Below, piece by piece: positions 51,667 to 64,000 of a stretch of DNA of 64,000 nt. This stretch comes from Isoperla grammatica (taxonomy: Eukaryota > Arthropoda > Insecta > Plecoptera > Perlodidae): assembly GCA_945910005.1 (NCBI GenBank), contig OX246741.1:43770670-43834669 (forward strand). Reading direction: 5' to 3'. The number at the start of each line of letters is the position of its first letter. Within the stretch, counting starts at the first letter, position 1. The translations under genes and the position numbers were made by a program. The notes under the pieces were generated by a model. The model worked only from the letters and a program-made list of their open reading frames with translations, searched no databases and was not told the origin of the DNA.

Positions 51667-54600
51667 GTTTAAACATTCAAGTGTTTTGACTTTGGAATTT
51701 AAGAAATTTGTTATAGGTAGGAATTTGGGTGTTCAATGATATTTATTTTAGTATCGATATTGGTGCCATTTTGCCGATATGGTATTGCGATATCATTATT
51801 AAAAAATTGGCATCGATATTGCGATGTGGAACTTTTTCGGCAGTGATATCAATATCATAGTCAACTTAAAACTATTTCCGCCATGGTCTGCAGTATGTGT
51901 TGCTGCAATTAGTCACTGGACGTAATTTAAAATATTTTCCTGGAAACTTCCGAAAATACCAAACTCGAAAATGTTCGGAAATATTTCCGATTTACATCCC
52001 TAGCTCGGATATCACGTGCCAGAAAGAGTGCGCTGCGAGCGATTATGCCCGTCTTACATCAGGGCTACTAAACCCAGTTTCATTTAAGTGCTTCAAATCT
52101 TGTTTTATAGAAATGTTATTATAGGTTTAAATTTAGAACTTAAGGATATTATGTTGACATTTAACAGTGAACTGAAAGCTAAGCGCAATGACCGATGTAA
52201 CACATTTTGCTTATGCGTGAAGTTTAGGCCATACGTTTATGCCATAGGAGCCATGTGTGAAGTGAAAAGCTTATTGATTGGGTAGAATGCTCACAGCGCT
52301 TTCGTGGTTAATTAACTCACGGTCCTTGTTACAGTTGCGCCCCTCTAAACTGGCTCTCTTGTTACTAAATTTCCCATTTAACTCGATTACGTTTTTCATC
52401 CCAATCATTTATTGTAGGAAATAATGTTCTTCCCAAGACTTAATGAAGCTCCATGGTTCAATAAATTGGAAGGGTTTCACTGTACCTAAGCCTACTCTTA
52501 AGTCTTTACATTTTGTTTAGTTTTCTCTAGTTATTATTAAAGAAAATATAGTAAAGAACTTGAAGAACCACACATTTGAGTAGCGGGGGCTGTCTCGTGT
52601 CGTGTCGTTCATTATTTGTGATGACTTTGTACATAATTTCTAGTGATTAACTTTTCCATTATCTAATAAGGTTTATACTTTGTAGCTTAGCAGAATTGTG
52701 ACATATTATACTTAAGTAAAGGTTTGGTACACTTCCATACAGTAGTAATAACGAATAGTGCATAGGATACAAAATCTCCCATGTCTTAGTGCTCGATGTG
52801 TGTTCAGGAACGAATCATAAACCAGAGAGAGATGGTTATTATTTATTTACATTCCTGCCATTGGCACACACGTATTCAAAATTGTTGGAATTTCTGTTGA
52901 TACTAGTATGTTAGTTTTATTATATTACTATCTATCTACCCACAATAATTAACCAAGTCCATACATGTAAATTGAAGTTATATTAAAATAAGAAATAACT
53001 TTAAAAGTATTTACGTACCACAGATGGTCAATGAAATGAGGGTAATAGTTTACGTTATGTCTTTTACTGTGTTATCAAAAAAGGTGGCTACGCACTATGT
53101 ATGTGTACTTGATTTATTGTCATCTCTGTTACTGTAATACACGTGCACGGATTTACTGTGATTTCTGTATTTTCTATATTTTGTTAAATAAAATAGAATT
53201 TAATCAACAGCTACACTTCACCATCTTTTCCCACTTAATGCCATTCAATCAAAAGTTATATGGCCTAGTGTTATAGCTTCCAGAATATATCTTACTTGCA
53301 TTGTATTATTTATGTACCACACAGGAAGAACAAGTCAATGGGTTAATATGTGAATCGTTGATCAATGGATTCCATAGCAAATTACCACCAATGAACTTAT
53401 TTACATTGTTTGATCAATATATTTCTACAAAGATGTGTACGGTATTGACTCATAAGTCGTTTACATTTATACCGGTAACTGTTTAGTGTTTATCATCGCA
53501 AAAGTACTAATGGCTTTATGCTCGACTTCATTTTCTGGTTGAATCAACCGGTGTCATAATGTCTGCAGTTCGCTGGCAAGCAAATCTGCAGGTTTGACAG
53601 AGCTTAAGTGGTCTTCTGGAAATACATCAGATCAAAACAGGCCAAAGAGTTACAAATATTTATATTTCTAGTGAGCTGTGGTGCAGGTAGCTGTGGGTTA
53701 ATATTAATTTCATTGTATATTATGTTCATGGTAGTGAAGTAACTCCATTGATAATTCGTGGTAGTGAAGTAACTCCATTGATAATTCGAAACTGAAGATG
53801 TATGAAAAGACGTTTTCGAAATTTAAAAAAAAAAAACGAATTACTAATGTAGGCCTACCTATTTTGATATATTCGATACACCTAAATTCAACTTCTAAAT
53901 TGTGCTAAGGTTAGCTAATGGTGAATTTTGAGCACTACTATTGTTTTCTGTAGGGTACCAGATAATAAGTCTCAAAATGTCCTAGGGTGAGTTTGGCAAC
54001 AATAGATTTCTGTGGTCCATCACCAATCCTGAAGTCTCGTCTCTTCCACATGTCCCATGGTTTTTATCTCTCTGCTTCTTGTCTCTACCTACCATCATAT
54101 TCTCTGGTTCCTTCATGTCATCGTTATGCCCGTTGGTTTTTCTCGTCAGTCTTCTTACCCTCTACTTCAACCTTGACTGTTTTATTTGGTCTCGGAGCTT
54201 CTCCACTCCAAACATTCGTTTCGAGATGCACCAAGATCCTCCAAGTATATTGTAAACACTTCTTAACCCCATTATTGGGAATGACTACATTCGACTCCAT
54301 ATTATGCCCTAGTGAGAGTTAACCTGGGGTCATTATAAAATGGGTTAGCTGTTAGCAAGAGTGTTGTTACTTTATTGATTTCATCAGTAGTTGATACTTG
54401 ATACGTGCTACGTGGTATATCAAATTGATGTTGGGCTGTGAAACATTATGTGAAAAGGTGTACGAAATTTACTTCTTCCTAAGTTGTATGCATTTTCAAT
54501 GGAAATAATAATATGTATGTACAGTACCTACTAGTACTTACTATATTGAATGATTATGTAAATAATATACACAGGTAAATATTAAATGTGGTATTTGGTT

Positions 54601-54806
54601 GTGATTGTGATAATCGACTGAAGTGTTTTGAGTTTAAATTGTAAACTTTGTACAAAAACTATTTATCTAAAAACTAAAACAATTAGCACCACTTCATTGA
54701 TTAACTTGAAAAAAAATGCCAGATAATAATTTGAATAGGTAAACTACAGAGGTTAGGTGTCAACTTATTGTACAGTATGATTCTATGTATACACCTATAT
54801 CGTAAT
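51667..54806. other. Intergenic, few recognisable repeats
   Basis: Contains fragments of hAT-like subterminal DNA (ATCGATATTG words at about 51740-51860; an end-like ACATCCCTA at about 51995) and a 31-base tandem duplication (GTAGTGAAGTAACTCCATTG) at about 53729-53790. No gene is supported. Confidence 0.5.
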
Positions 54807-55570
54807 TAGGGCTGGGCAAGGAAATCGATATTTCGATACGATATCGATACGAGCCGATTTATTCGATATCGATATTTGGTTGAATATCGAAATACAGTAA
54901 TATTGAAAAAAAAAAAATTAAATTAAAATTTATAAAATCAAGTTTTGATTTCCAATGTTTCATGTTTCAATTGCCTGTGCAAAAAAACCCCAACTTGAAA
55001 ATGTTCTGGTCACCTTTCATTGCCTCCCCTTACTACTCGTCGCTACACTTGTCCGTCCCCCAACTCCCACTTCACCCGCTTCAACCAGTCAGCCGGCCGC
55101 ACTAAAGAAGAAAGCCGGCCGTGTTTAAAAGCCTTCCCCTCTCGCCCCCGCCCCTCGCCTAAACCAGTCAGCCGGCCGCAAAGAGGAAGGAGTCCGGCCG
55201 TGTGCATAAGCATTCCCCTCTCGCCCCTCGCCACAGTTACACGCACAAAGTACACTCGCTTGGCGCTTACACACGCACAAAGACGAAGAAAGAAGCAAGA
55301 CTTTTTCTACATAGTAGCCTACTTTAATAATTAATATTAATAATAACAATACAATACCCCTTCATTAACAGTTTTATGACCAGATCAGTGTACTAAATTA
55401 ATAAATAAAAGACACAATGGTTTAGAAAATATTTTGTTTTTCATTTAACTGCAAACTGGGAAGTGGGAGGGGATATTGAAAACAGATGTATCGCTTTCGA
55501 TGTATCGATATCGATATCGAAATTTTTGCCTGACATCGATATTTGAACTTTATGTCATAGCCCAACCCTA
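54807..55570. mobile_element. Non-autonomous hAT element, exact 8-bp TSD
   Basis: Ends TAGGGCTGGGCAAGGAAAT and inverted ATAGCCCAACCCTA; TSD ATCGTAAT on both sides. Long ATCGATATCGATAC runs lie inside both ends. Internally CAGTCAGCCGGCCGC-like words repeat (about 55087 and 55167). No transposase. Confidence 0.9.
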
Positions 55571-55828
55571 ATCGTAATACCATTTTTACCATAAGTTTAA
55601 TGTCTACATTGTTTTGTTTCTTTAGCGGAAGTGGTACCTCTGATTCAGTGGTGAACAGTGATGAGCTAGGAAATAAATACATTTTTTCTTGTATTTTTTT
55701 GTACCCATGATAATAGGGAGATGTCTGTTTTGCTTATTACTCCCACATTTTCAGTGGCAAGCGAAAGCTGTACATATTACACGAGGATATAAGAGTTGGA
55801 TCTCCTCTCGTTATTTTTTATTGTAATA

Positions 55829-57138
55829 TAGTAGAGCCCCGCTAATTCGGGCTAATTGTGTCCCAGTAGTGCCCGATTAATGAAAAAGCCACATTAAACG
55901 GGTCATACGGTTTTATTGCCTTGGGTGTACGTAACGATTCTAGAACATTTTTAAAAGATTGTCTTTTAAGTTATGTTATATAAACAAATGATGTTAAAAA
56001 GAGAAAAGCTTTAAACGTTAATTAATAGCTAATATGTATATATAACTATAAACGTTGGAATGTGTATGCCGTGTACACTCCACCCCATCAGGGTGAGAGC
56101 ATTCTTTTGTTCAGTCATTTAGCATTACCCAGGGAGCATTATGAAAAGTGGATTTTTTTCGGATGCGATTAGGGATGGCAAAACCCGACTTTTACAACCT
56201 GGGTACCCGTTCAGCCGTTCTCGATACCAGCGGGTTACCCAAGTAGGTATAGTAGACCTAAGTAGAAAAAAATTAAATTAAATTAAAAATATAAAGCAGG
56301 ATGTTTAATTAATCGCCTGTCTAATTAGCCGACAAAGAAAAATACATGCCTCATTTTCCGTGGATCAGAGAGACACCTACGTAGCTGAATCTGTATATAA
56401 ATGTGAAGGAACCGACCCATCTATTGCCTGTGAGTAACTTGGGATTAAGCGTTCGTTTATGTTCATAAATTACCAGTGGGGAATTAAAAAAACGGGTTTT
56501 CGGGTAAACGGGTACCCGTCGTCATCCCTGGGCGCAACTGACCCCACTCTCCGAACTGAGAGAGCGTGGGAGGCGTATCTACTGTGCGGCTAGAGGCATG
56601 ATGACTTTATAAAGTAGATGCGGGCATAAGAAAACAACATTAGGGCACAGTATAAAGAGGTATACAGTAGCGAAACATGGGCGATATTCCATCGGCAAAC
56701 TCCTGTGCGCACAGCTACGGTCGCCCTGGCGGCGAGTTATCCGATATTGGTGGCGAGGAGGTCTGCCTCTCCTGGGGGAGGGGGGGCCCCCCAGGTCTCG
56801 TTGAGTTTGGTCTAACCCACCGCTATGAATGCCACCCGGTTCCGTGCCGCAAGTCGTCTGCTGTGCCAGTCATAGCGCTTTCTCTACTGTATACTCCTTA
56901 TACTGTGATTAGAGTGAGGGGGTCAACATTCCAAGAGTGGTGATGCACTCTGGAATTTAAGAAATTTCGAGAAGGAAGTGCCATTACAGTCTACAGGCTA
57001 CACTGTGGCCAGCTGTTTGCAACTACCGTTAAATATATCGCAGCATGCAACAAAATACAAATAAATGGAAACAATTTTAAAATTAAGGTTGAGGCCAGCC
57101 TGAATTAACCAGAAAACTGAACTAGTGGGGCTCTACTG
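55829..57138. mobile_element. pogo/Tigger-like MITE with nested hAT fragment
   Basis: Left end TAGTAGAGCCCCGCTAATTC and right end inverted (GTGGGGCTCTACTG) with TA flanks; GAATTAACC/GATTAATG words follow. A TAGGGATGG...CATCCCTG element sits inside at 56168-56530. Confidence 0.82.
56168..56530. mobile_element. hAT-like MITE nested in pogo-like MITE
   Basis: Ends TAGGGATGGCAAAACCCG and inverted CGGGTACCCGTCGTCATCCC. The subterminal motif is the palindrome GGTACC (CGGGTACCCG). An exact TSD was not found. Confidence 0.7.
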
Positions 57139-58930
57139 TATGTTATTGTTTGTTTATTTGTGAAGTGTGTCATCTATCAGATCTAAAGTGATACAATACT
57201 AGCATGGTAGCCAAATACTCTATACTGGCTACAGTGAAAGTAAATGGATATTGAATAACGGCAAGTGCATACCAGAAACTAGTATGTACCCACACAGGAA
57301 GTCAATTCTAAGAGATTGTTTGTGATTTGTAAATATTTGTAAAACTCGCAATTAAATGCAATACTATTGTACATATTTCATCCCTTGTTGTTGCTTAGAC
57401 CGTTAATTTATTTCTTTACCATCAAAAGAATAACCAGTTGGTTTACTTTATTTATACCTTAAAAGTGCAAACATAAGCTTCGTTTGTTTGTCCAGCTCCA
57501 AGTACAGACATGTTCTCCTGGAACCAGCCGGATGTACGTAATGAAAACGGAAATGGGGCACAAAGTTCACTTACCGTCCGCATGGACAAACAAACACCAT
57601 TACCACACAATCATGTGCCTTGTTTTTACACCACAGCCTTCTCGACGCGTTCCAGAAGGCTGTGTTTTACACATTTGCCAAGCGTATTCGAAAATGGTGA
57701 ATTTAATCCCAATACTCGTTCCATTACTTCATTTATTCATTCTACATCTAGGCTGAAGGCCTACTTACAATAATTGATGGTATCGGGTAAATCGTTAGTC
57801 TTAAACATAGTCTTAGTAATCGTTCTGGACGTTGGTCCCATATTTATTCATAAGGTAGGCCTAGCATTAGTAGGCTTCACGATTATTTGTAAGACTAGGC
57901 CTATGCCTAGACCTACCTACACCCTGGTCCCATATTTGTCTTGAAATGAAATGAAGGCTATCATTAGTCTAGGCCTATCTATAGGCCCAGGCTTGTAATA
58001 CCTAGGCTTATGTTCTAGCCTACCAAGGGTATTTTTGTACGGAACCACGGTGGTCAATATATTTTGTCTTCTTCTCTTCTTCTCAATTGCCCACATTTGG
58101 CTATTATACCATCATGCTTGATCTGGTCAACCAGTAGAGACACGCTTCTTTCTCCACCCTCTTCATGCCGCTCGGCATTGCGTCACGTTCACCTGCCAGT
58201 TTTTTGTTGACATTATTATTTGAACGTGGGGCCAAGGCCTTTAGGCTAGACCTAGTTGATGTGTTTTTTTTTAGGTTTGGGGGCAGGCCTGCCCGAGTTT
58301 TAGGTTGTCATACATCATAAAGTTACCTTCCACCACACAGAAAATATAACAATCATCAATAACCACAGGGTTGTTTGATTCATCTCTTGTTAATATCGCC
58401 GTGTGGCGTGTACACATAATCCTTTAGTAACCGTAAAGCACTAGTGCCAGCGATACCTTCCATGATGGTTTGTATACAAAGTTTTTGGCGCAATTCTTGT
58501 TATTCTGCACCCACTCCTACTTAGATAGCAGGTGTAGATATCTTACTCCCATCACAGTTGTGGTAATTTACACCCGGACAAAAAAACACAGTACATTTGC
58601 CACTGAAACATTTATACCAAGACAGAAAAACGGTTTTAAGGGACGTCTATGTACCAGGAGTAATTGAAACTGGACAGACAAACGAAGCTAATACTGTGTA
58701 GCAAAACTGTATTCATCATTTTTCAGGTGTCAAACACAAACTCCCTGTCAGAGCCCTGTTTTTAGGTTTTAACATTCACGATCTAGTGTACATGGCCCGA
58801 GAACTGGAAAAGTAGTACAGCAACAAACTGTAAATGTGTTAAAACAAAGTGTAGGGTATTTACTGTAGGCCTACACTAACGAGAGAGACCAACATATTGG
58901 CTATATAAACACACACACAACAGCCGTCGA
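57139..58930. other. Intergenic; AGGCCTA cluster, no gene supported
   Basis: AGGCCTA words cluster at about 57855-58010. A stretch at about 58070-58200 with CTTCTCCACCCTCTTC resembles retroposon tails but was not assigned. Open frames near 57484-57773 have no recognisable domain. Confidence 0.45.
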
Positions 58931-61900
58931 CGCGTAGATAATTACGTTACCAGAGGAAAATTAATAAAAAAAAAAAAATTGTTTGTATATTTTTACATAT
59001 GTGCAAGTGTTTCAGATTGTAAACACAACTAATGTGAAGTATGCCCCAAGCAGTACCTACGTGTTTGGTTGCACTGTCACAACATGAAAATTGAATTAAT
59101 TTATTTAAAATAAATAAATTATCAAAGATTGAAAGAAACATGTTGATGGTTATTTTACAGGTGCTCTAAAGCTTAAAAAAAAACTGCAAGAAACCAAAAA
59201 TTACCAAGAAAATGAACTTCAGAAATCAATTTACATAATAGGAATTTGGACAAGGAACATATATAAAGAAAGTCTATAATACAATATTTTATTTATTTTA
59301 CACATACATACATACATACATAATAATACTCTTGTCAAACATGCATACGTGTAAGCTCCATTAGGAAAATATTTTCTGCCTATTTTCTGTCGTCTTTTCA
59401 ATAATGGAACGCGTTTTTGGTAAAATGTTCGATAATTCACCAACTTAGAAAACCTCTTTCCAAAGATTCACCCACATCCAAGATGCCTTAACTGTGTTCT
59501 ACATGCCACAAAGTGCTGGTAACAGTCTTTATATTATACTACAGTTTTTAAATTGCTATGGTTTTAGAAACCCAATTACAATGAACACTTTGTGTATCAG
59601 GTTTGACCAAGAAGAAAAACTAACAAACACAAAATAGTGCAAAAAACTGATCCCCATTCACATACGGATAAATGTTGTACCGGTAGACCAACTTGATATC
59701 AAGACAACCTAATGAGAGAACAATAGAACCTCTTAATAGTCATGAACTTTCAATTCAAAATAAAGGGAAAACACAAATTATTATTAATATAAAATTAAAA
59801 AACATTGACATTAGACACATATTCAAGGACTTACCATGATCAACAAAATATGTAAACGACCTTTTTTGCCTAAAGATCTGGTAAAAAAAGTTTCCATGGT
59901 ATATAATGGGAATGGTTATACATAAACTGTGTTAATGGACCTCGCTACATCGGTGTTATCAGTTATCACTAAACTAGCCCCGAAAGTCGGCTGTCATTTT
60001 AACACTTTTGGCTTCGGTTTGGGCTTTTTTTTTAACATTGCTGGTCTACTTAGCAATATGGGCTAAAATGGCCATCAATTTCCAATACCAAAAGTGAGAA
60101 GTCATAGAAGCACACTCTAACACTGTTGCAGGTCCATTATAATTATACATAGTATGTACTGCAATGAAAAGGTCACAAGCATACATTAAACTAACAAAAT
60201 ATACCTGAACTGATACTGAGGTTCTACTAGAACTTAATGATGGAAGTTCCCCCACTCGTAACACGTCTCATGCTGACCTCACATCCGTAGCTAACTGCCC
60301 ATTTCATACATGCTATTGCAACAAAAATAAACATTTCTGGCGTTCTTTCACTCATTCATTCGTAAAGCCGTTCTTCCCTTGGTAGATTGCACTAGCCTCA
60401 TTAGACATGCCCACTGTTTGGGATTTTCAGAATTCCAATTCACGGGTGCAAATCATCACCACTACTTGAACCCGTTTCAAGAAGATGTTAGAAACTAGAC
60501 AGTAGAAAATTAATTTGGAATTATTGTCTCGGCTAGCACGATACTAGTTAGCTTCAAGAGGCCATTATATTTATATAAGTAGAACATGTACCTATTCAGA
60601 TTCATTGGGATGGAGGGCTATGTATCTTGTATATAAATAATGGATACATACGAATAAAGATTCAAAATGTATAAAATAGATATGCCTATATAATTAGATA
60701 TACTGTATCTATAGGCTTAAACGTACTATACATTTTGTTTGTTACTTAAATTATACCAAATAGAAAAGATCATGATAATTATAGTACAGTAAGGTCCAGT
60801 CTTACAATGTCCGAATAACTACTTATTCGTCGGAATAGTTTGTTGTCTCCATGGCAACGACCAATCAAAACCCTTGAAATCCTCCTAATAGCATAATTGC
60901 TACAAATAACTATTAGGAGATTGTAAGACCGGCCCTAAGTGCCAAGCGGGGGAGATTCTTTGTAAGTCGGTTTGTTTCAATCCTGAAATATATAAAGTTC
61001 TTTCCTTTGAGCCAGGACTACGATCGACCTATCCACCTAACAACTCCATCCAATCTACCGTCGTTATGATCAGAGCATTCGGTCCTATTCTAATTACATA
61101 TATTATAACATACAATGATACAACATTGATATTAAATGCACATATAGCATTCTTACAGTTATTATAACACAACGTGGTTGCTAAAACTTAGCCATAGGCA
61201 TACCATTTGAAATCATCCACTAAACCTCCATATTATTAGTGGTCAAAGGCAAACATGTCAGGATAATGGGGAAGTAATTCGTTTAGTCTAAAAACCAAAC
61301 CTACGTTGGGAGGGTTGTGTATTTTTCCTGATCGCGAGCCAGAAAATTGTATTTTACTTTCAAAAGTTGCGGAACATGTGTTTTAGGGCAGGCTTCAGCA
61401 AACATGGCATGGCACCTGCTAGAATACACCATGCATTATGTATGCCATGTTTGTTGATAGAAGATTAACAAAGTTTGGTGAATTTAGACCTTCAAGTTAT
61501 AACTGAACAGTGAACAAACATAAACCAAGAACTGGAACTATGAAAATAACAAAATTACAACGGAAGTAGCTAACTTAGTTTGGTTAGCATAATGTATGTG
61601 GTCTTCTGGCAAAGCCAGCCAGTTCATAACCAAAGCATTCCGATGTACTATGTAGACTTACAAAACAAACATATTATTCAAGTTTTAGAGGCAAAATCGA
61701 TCGATGAACAATTTCTAGTTGTAACTACTAATAAGAATGTCAGCGAGCGATTGGCATTTCTTTTTTAACCAGTTACTAGGTTGGAAGAACTTGTTTATTT
61801 AAACCAATTTCCAATTTGCTAGGATTTCTCAAATTAGCCATTCCTTCAAAATAACATTAACCAGTCCAAAACTAGGTATTTACAATATTTGCTTAGCATG

Positions 61901-63476
61901 CAAATAAAAAGTGCTCTCTTGCTTGCACTGACTGCTAGATGAATGGCTCTGTGTCTATCTACGTATATCTCTTTCCTTCTATGGGATGGGGTTAGAGACT
62001 TAAGACACTGCATATTATTATGTTCTGCAGAATTGCATGCTGTTGCATCTCTGACACTTAAATAATCTCAAAAGTAATTTAGTAACAAACCGTAAATTGG
62101 CTCGTCGCTAATATCCATACTAGATAGTAAAGCAATTAGCAAATAGTTGTCAGGTTGTTTGGCTAGCTCCGTTTTTTTGTTGGTTAACCTCTGTACAAGT
62201 CTACTTTGCCTCTACTTTCTGACTAACACGTGATTTATCTACCAGTATTGTTTAAGTAATACTTTGAAGGTGACAATATGGTACCCAACGCAAATTGCAT
62301 TTATACAATCGGCAATGAAAACACAGACATTTCAATTTTACCATCTTATGATGTGTCCATAAGTGCACATATGAAAATGAAATAATAATACGAATAGGTA
62401 TATTGGGAAGTTTTTCAAAAGCAGCGGGCTGGCTAAGTTAGCTGCATAGGCCTTTCTTATCGTCACAACTTAACATGTAGGTAACACAATTAACAACTTT
62501 TTCAGACTCCAATGTTACAGCAAAACTCCTATTTATAGCATTTTTTTAAAGAATTACATAAAACCATATTCAGTATTCACCACGAAAATTCAATGAGCTG
62601 GCTCTAGGCCTATGGTATTTTATCAGTATGGTAGCTTAATCTGAACGATCCATAGGAGTTTTGCTGCTTAATTCTTCCAATATGATGTAGACATTGATAA
62701 CATACATCAAAGTTTAAAATATGTGTTTAAGCATCATTATCTGCAATATGTGGAAACATCCATGGTAGGGGCATGCTACTTGGTTACCAGAAAACCAAAA
62801 GGACCTTAACTAGTATACCAATTGAATATCGTGGATAATGGCTAGCCTGTTTCATCCGTATGATACAATTATCAAATTACTTGGGGTTTCACAATATGTA
62901 TTGATTTGATCAGCGTTCGGATGCAATGGCCCAGTTTGTGCAACGTAATTGAATGACAGATATACTGCTGATGAATGATGATCGAAGCTAAATGAATTGT
63001 CATGTTACAGTGTGGGGAAACATACAGGAGGATAACAGTATCTGTATACTATATTTGTTATTTAATACTACATACATATATATATTTATCATATGCAATG
63101 GAATTCCACCTATTGGGATTTAATAAATATGTATTGTGGCTTACTAGGTAAGGGTCCAGATAATGATAATAGTAATATACATATAGATAAATCTTGTATG
63201 GGTCAAGATACTGTAGGCCTACTGGTTTAAATTCTTTCGGGAGTTTTTAAGTTTAAATAACGTCACACTTGCCTTCAAGGCAAGACAATAACTTGTACAT
63301 AATTTGGAATGTTGAAGGGTCAACGAAGAGTTAGGGGTAACCGTTACATGTATGTTCACATAGGCAAGTAAGGGTTGACACTGATACATCAGACAAGCAT
63401 CGTACTTTTGGTTTGTTTTGTGTTTTATCCAAGCCACACAAATGATATATAAATAAAACCACTTAAAAAATTAAAT
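58931..63476. other. AT-rich; includes YKT6 3' UTR on the minus strand
   Basis: The stretch just left of 63477 must be the 3' UTR of YKT6 read on the minus strand. A TTTATT (minus-strand AATAAA) at 61794-61799 is one possible poly(A) signal. Apart from the MITE at 60789-60943 no other gene or repeat is supported. Confidence 0.45.
60789..60943. mobile_element. Small MITE with inverted ends
   Basis: TAAGGTCCAGTCTTACAATG on the left and inverted ATTGTAAGACCGGCCCTAA on the right, about 155 bases, with CCTAATAG/CTATTAGG pairs inside. Non-coding. Confidence 0.75.
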
Positions 63477-63614
63477 TTAGCCAAATGTGCAGCACGAATT
63501 CGTCTTGCGAGCTGTTTTATAAAACGCTTTTGACTGTATGCTTAAACCTTCGGATTTTGAAACCAAGTCGTCTAACTTTTCTCCACGTTCAAGAACAGCC
63601 TCTATTGTATTGTG
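63477..63614 (-). CDS. YKT6: YKT6 SNARE, last coding exon
   Basis: The minus strand after acceptor TTTGTTTCAG (63615-63617) encodes 45 residues and a TAA at 63477-63479. [20 protein letters not shown], then [17 protein letters not shown] and NSCC. This is the C-terminal half of the R-SNARE coiled coil of YKT6, with the conserved [10 protein letters not shown] and FYKTARK blocks and the tandem cysteines that are lipidated in the family. The final five residues are CCTFG, so the CaaX-like box would be C-T-F-G. YKT6 drives fusion at Golgi, vacuole/lysosome and autophagosome membranes. Upstream exons lie beyond the right edge. Confidence 0.93.
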   Translation of the reverse strand, partial: HNTIEAVLERGEKLDDLVSKSEGLSIQSKAFYKTARKTNSCCTFG

Positions 63615-63728
63615 CTGAAACAAAAATATAATCCGTTATATCAAATACTGTACAGTGCAATCTTATTAGCCTACCCTACTTCAAGACCAGCCTCTATTGT
63701 ATTGTGCTGAAAAGTGAAAATGTAATCC
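63588..63728 (-). repeat. 92-bp tandem duplication of YKT6 splice acceptor and exon start
   Basis: CAGCACAATACAATAGAGGC preceded by a GGATTA-ATTTT stretch and pyrimidines occurs at the true exon (first base 63614) and again 92 bases upstream on the minus strand (first base 63706). The upstream copy diverges after about 25 exon bases (GCTGGTCTTGAAGTAGGG) and has no full exon. Confidence 0.88.
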
Positions 63729-64000
63729 ATTGCATCGTTTACACACGTAAACCATCTCCTCGAATCATTCGAGTCTCAAACTATCTGTACGTCTAGAGGT
63801 ATGGTTCATCCAATATGATTCAACTTCCATACAAATTATTTTTGTCAAGACCCCAAATAATTAAAGCACTGCCAACTCAATTTACCAAGTTACCTTTTTT
63901 ATGAATTTGCCAGAGCACTGAAAGCAGGCAGTGATTTTGTACCTTGTAACTAATGCTTAGTTCAGTACATGGACGTCGACAAGCGCCGAGCGCCGGAAAT

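Noticed and set aside
53987..54322. 111-residue frame
   Set aside because: No domain and typical of a T/C-rich non-coding strand; no conserved motif seen.
57484..57773. Overlapping 87-90-residue frames
   Set aside because: No domain, no splice context, and two frames open at once over the same DNA.

Overview
This is animal nuclear DNA: genes are split by GT-AG introns, the introns are packed with transposons (hAT, pogo-like, piggyBac, non-LTR LINEs, tRNA-derived SINEs), and there are satellites and microsatellites. The transposon mix and the many copies of the palindromic word AGGCCTA suggest an invertebrate, perhaps an arthropod. I cannot name the species. No bacterial, organellar or viral gene was recognised.

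The main gene is a complete plus-strand NFX1 / shuttle craft homologue. Fourteen coding exons run from an ATG at 13065 to a TAA at 49356 and join in phase to give 1200 residues. The order is a PAM2-like motif, a RING/PHD-type finger, eight or nine NFX1-type cysteine-rich zinc fingers, an R3H domain and a conserved acidic-aromatic C-terminus. The first coding exon begins at a splice acceptor (13032), so at least one untranslated exon lies upstream. A second gene enters from the right on the minus strand: the last coding exon of the SNARE YKT6 (63477-63614), convergent with NFX1.

Region by region: 1-13 kb holds inverted repeats, a truncated LINE, a full-length LINE with both ORFs open (about 4.99-9.7 kb) nested in a DNA element, SINEs and a possible promoter. 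13-29.5 kb holds NFX1 exons 1-8, separated by nested hAT and pogo-like elements; intron 7 has a multi-level nest. 29.5-37.3 kb is the most unusual part. The 3' splice site of exon 9 (branch site, acceptor and first 45 exon bases) is present 31 times in two tandem arrays. The arrays are split by a 3.2 kb insertion carrying 117-bp and 112-bp satellites, and a duplicated donor end and a long palindrome follow the exon. 37.3-49.4 kb holds a LINE RNase H fragment, a SINE, a piggyBac element, an apparently intact intron-containing hAT, and exons 10-14. 49.4-63.5 kb is 3' UTR or intergenic DNA with more DNA transposons.

Only NFX1 and YKT6 are confidently host genes. NFX1-family proteins are nuclear/cytoplasmic nucleic-acid-binding regulators, and YKT6 is a membrane-fusion SNARE; nothing indicates that they act together. 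The other intact coding capacity belongs to transposons: LINE ORF1 and ORF2, and a BED-finger hAT transposase. Both host genes show the same curious event, a tandem duplication of a 3' splice site plus the start of its exon.
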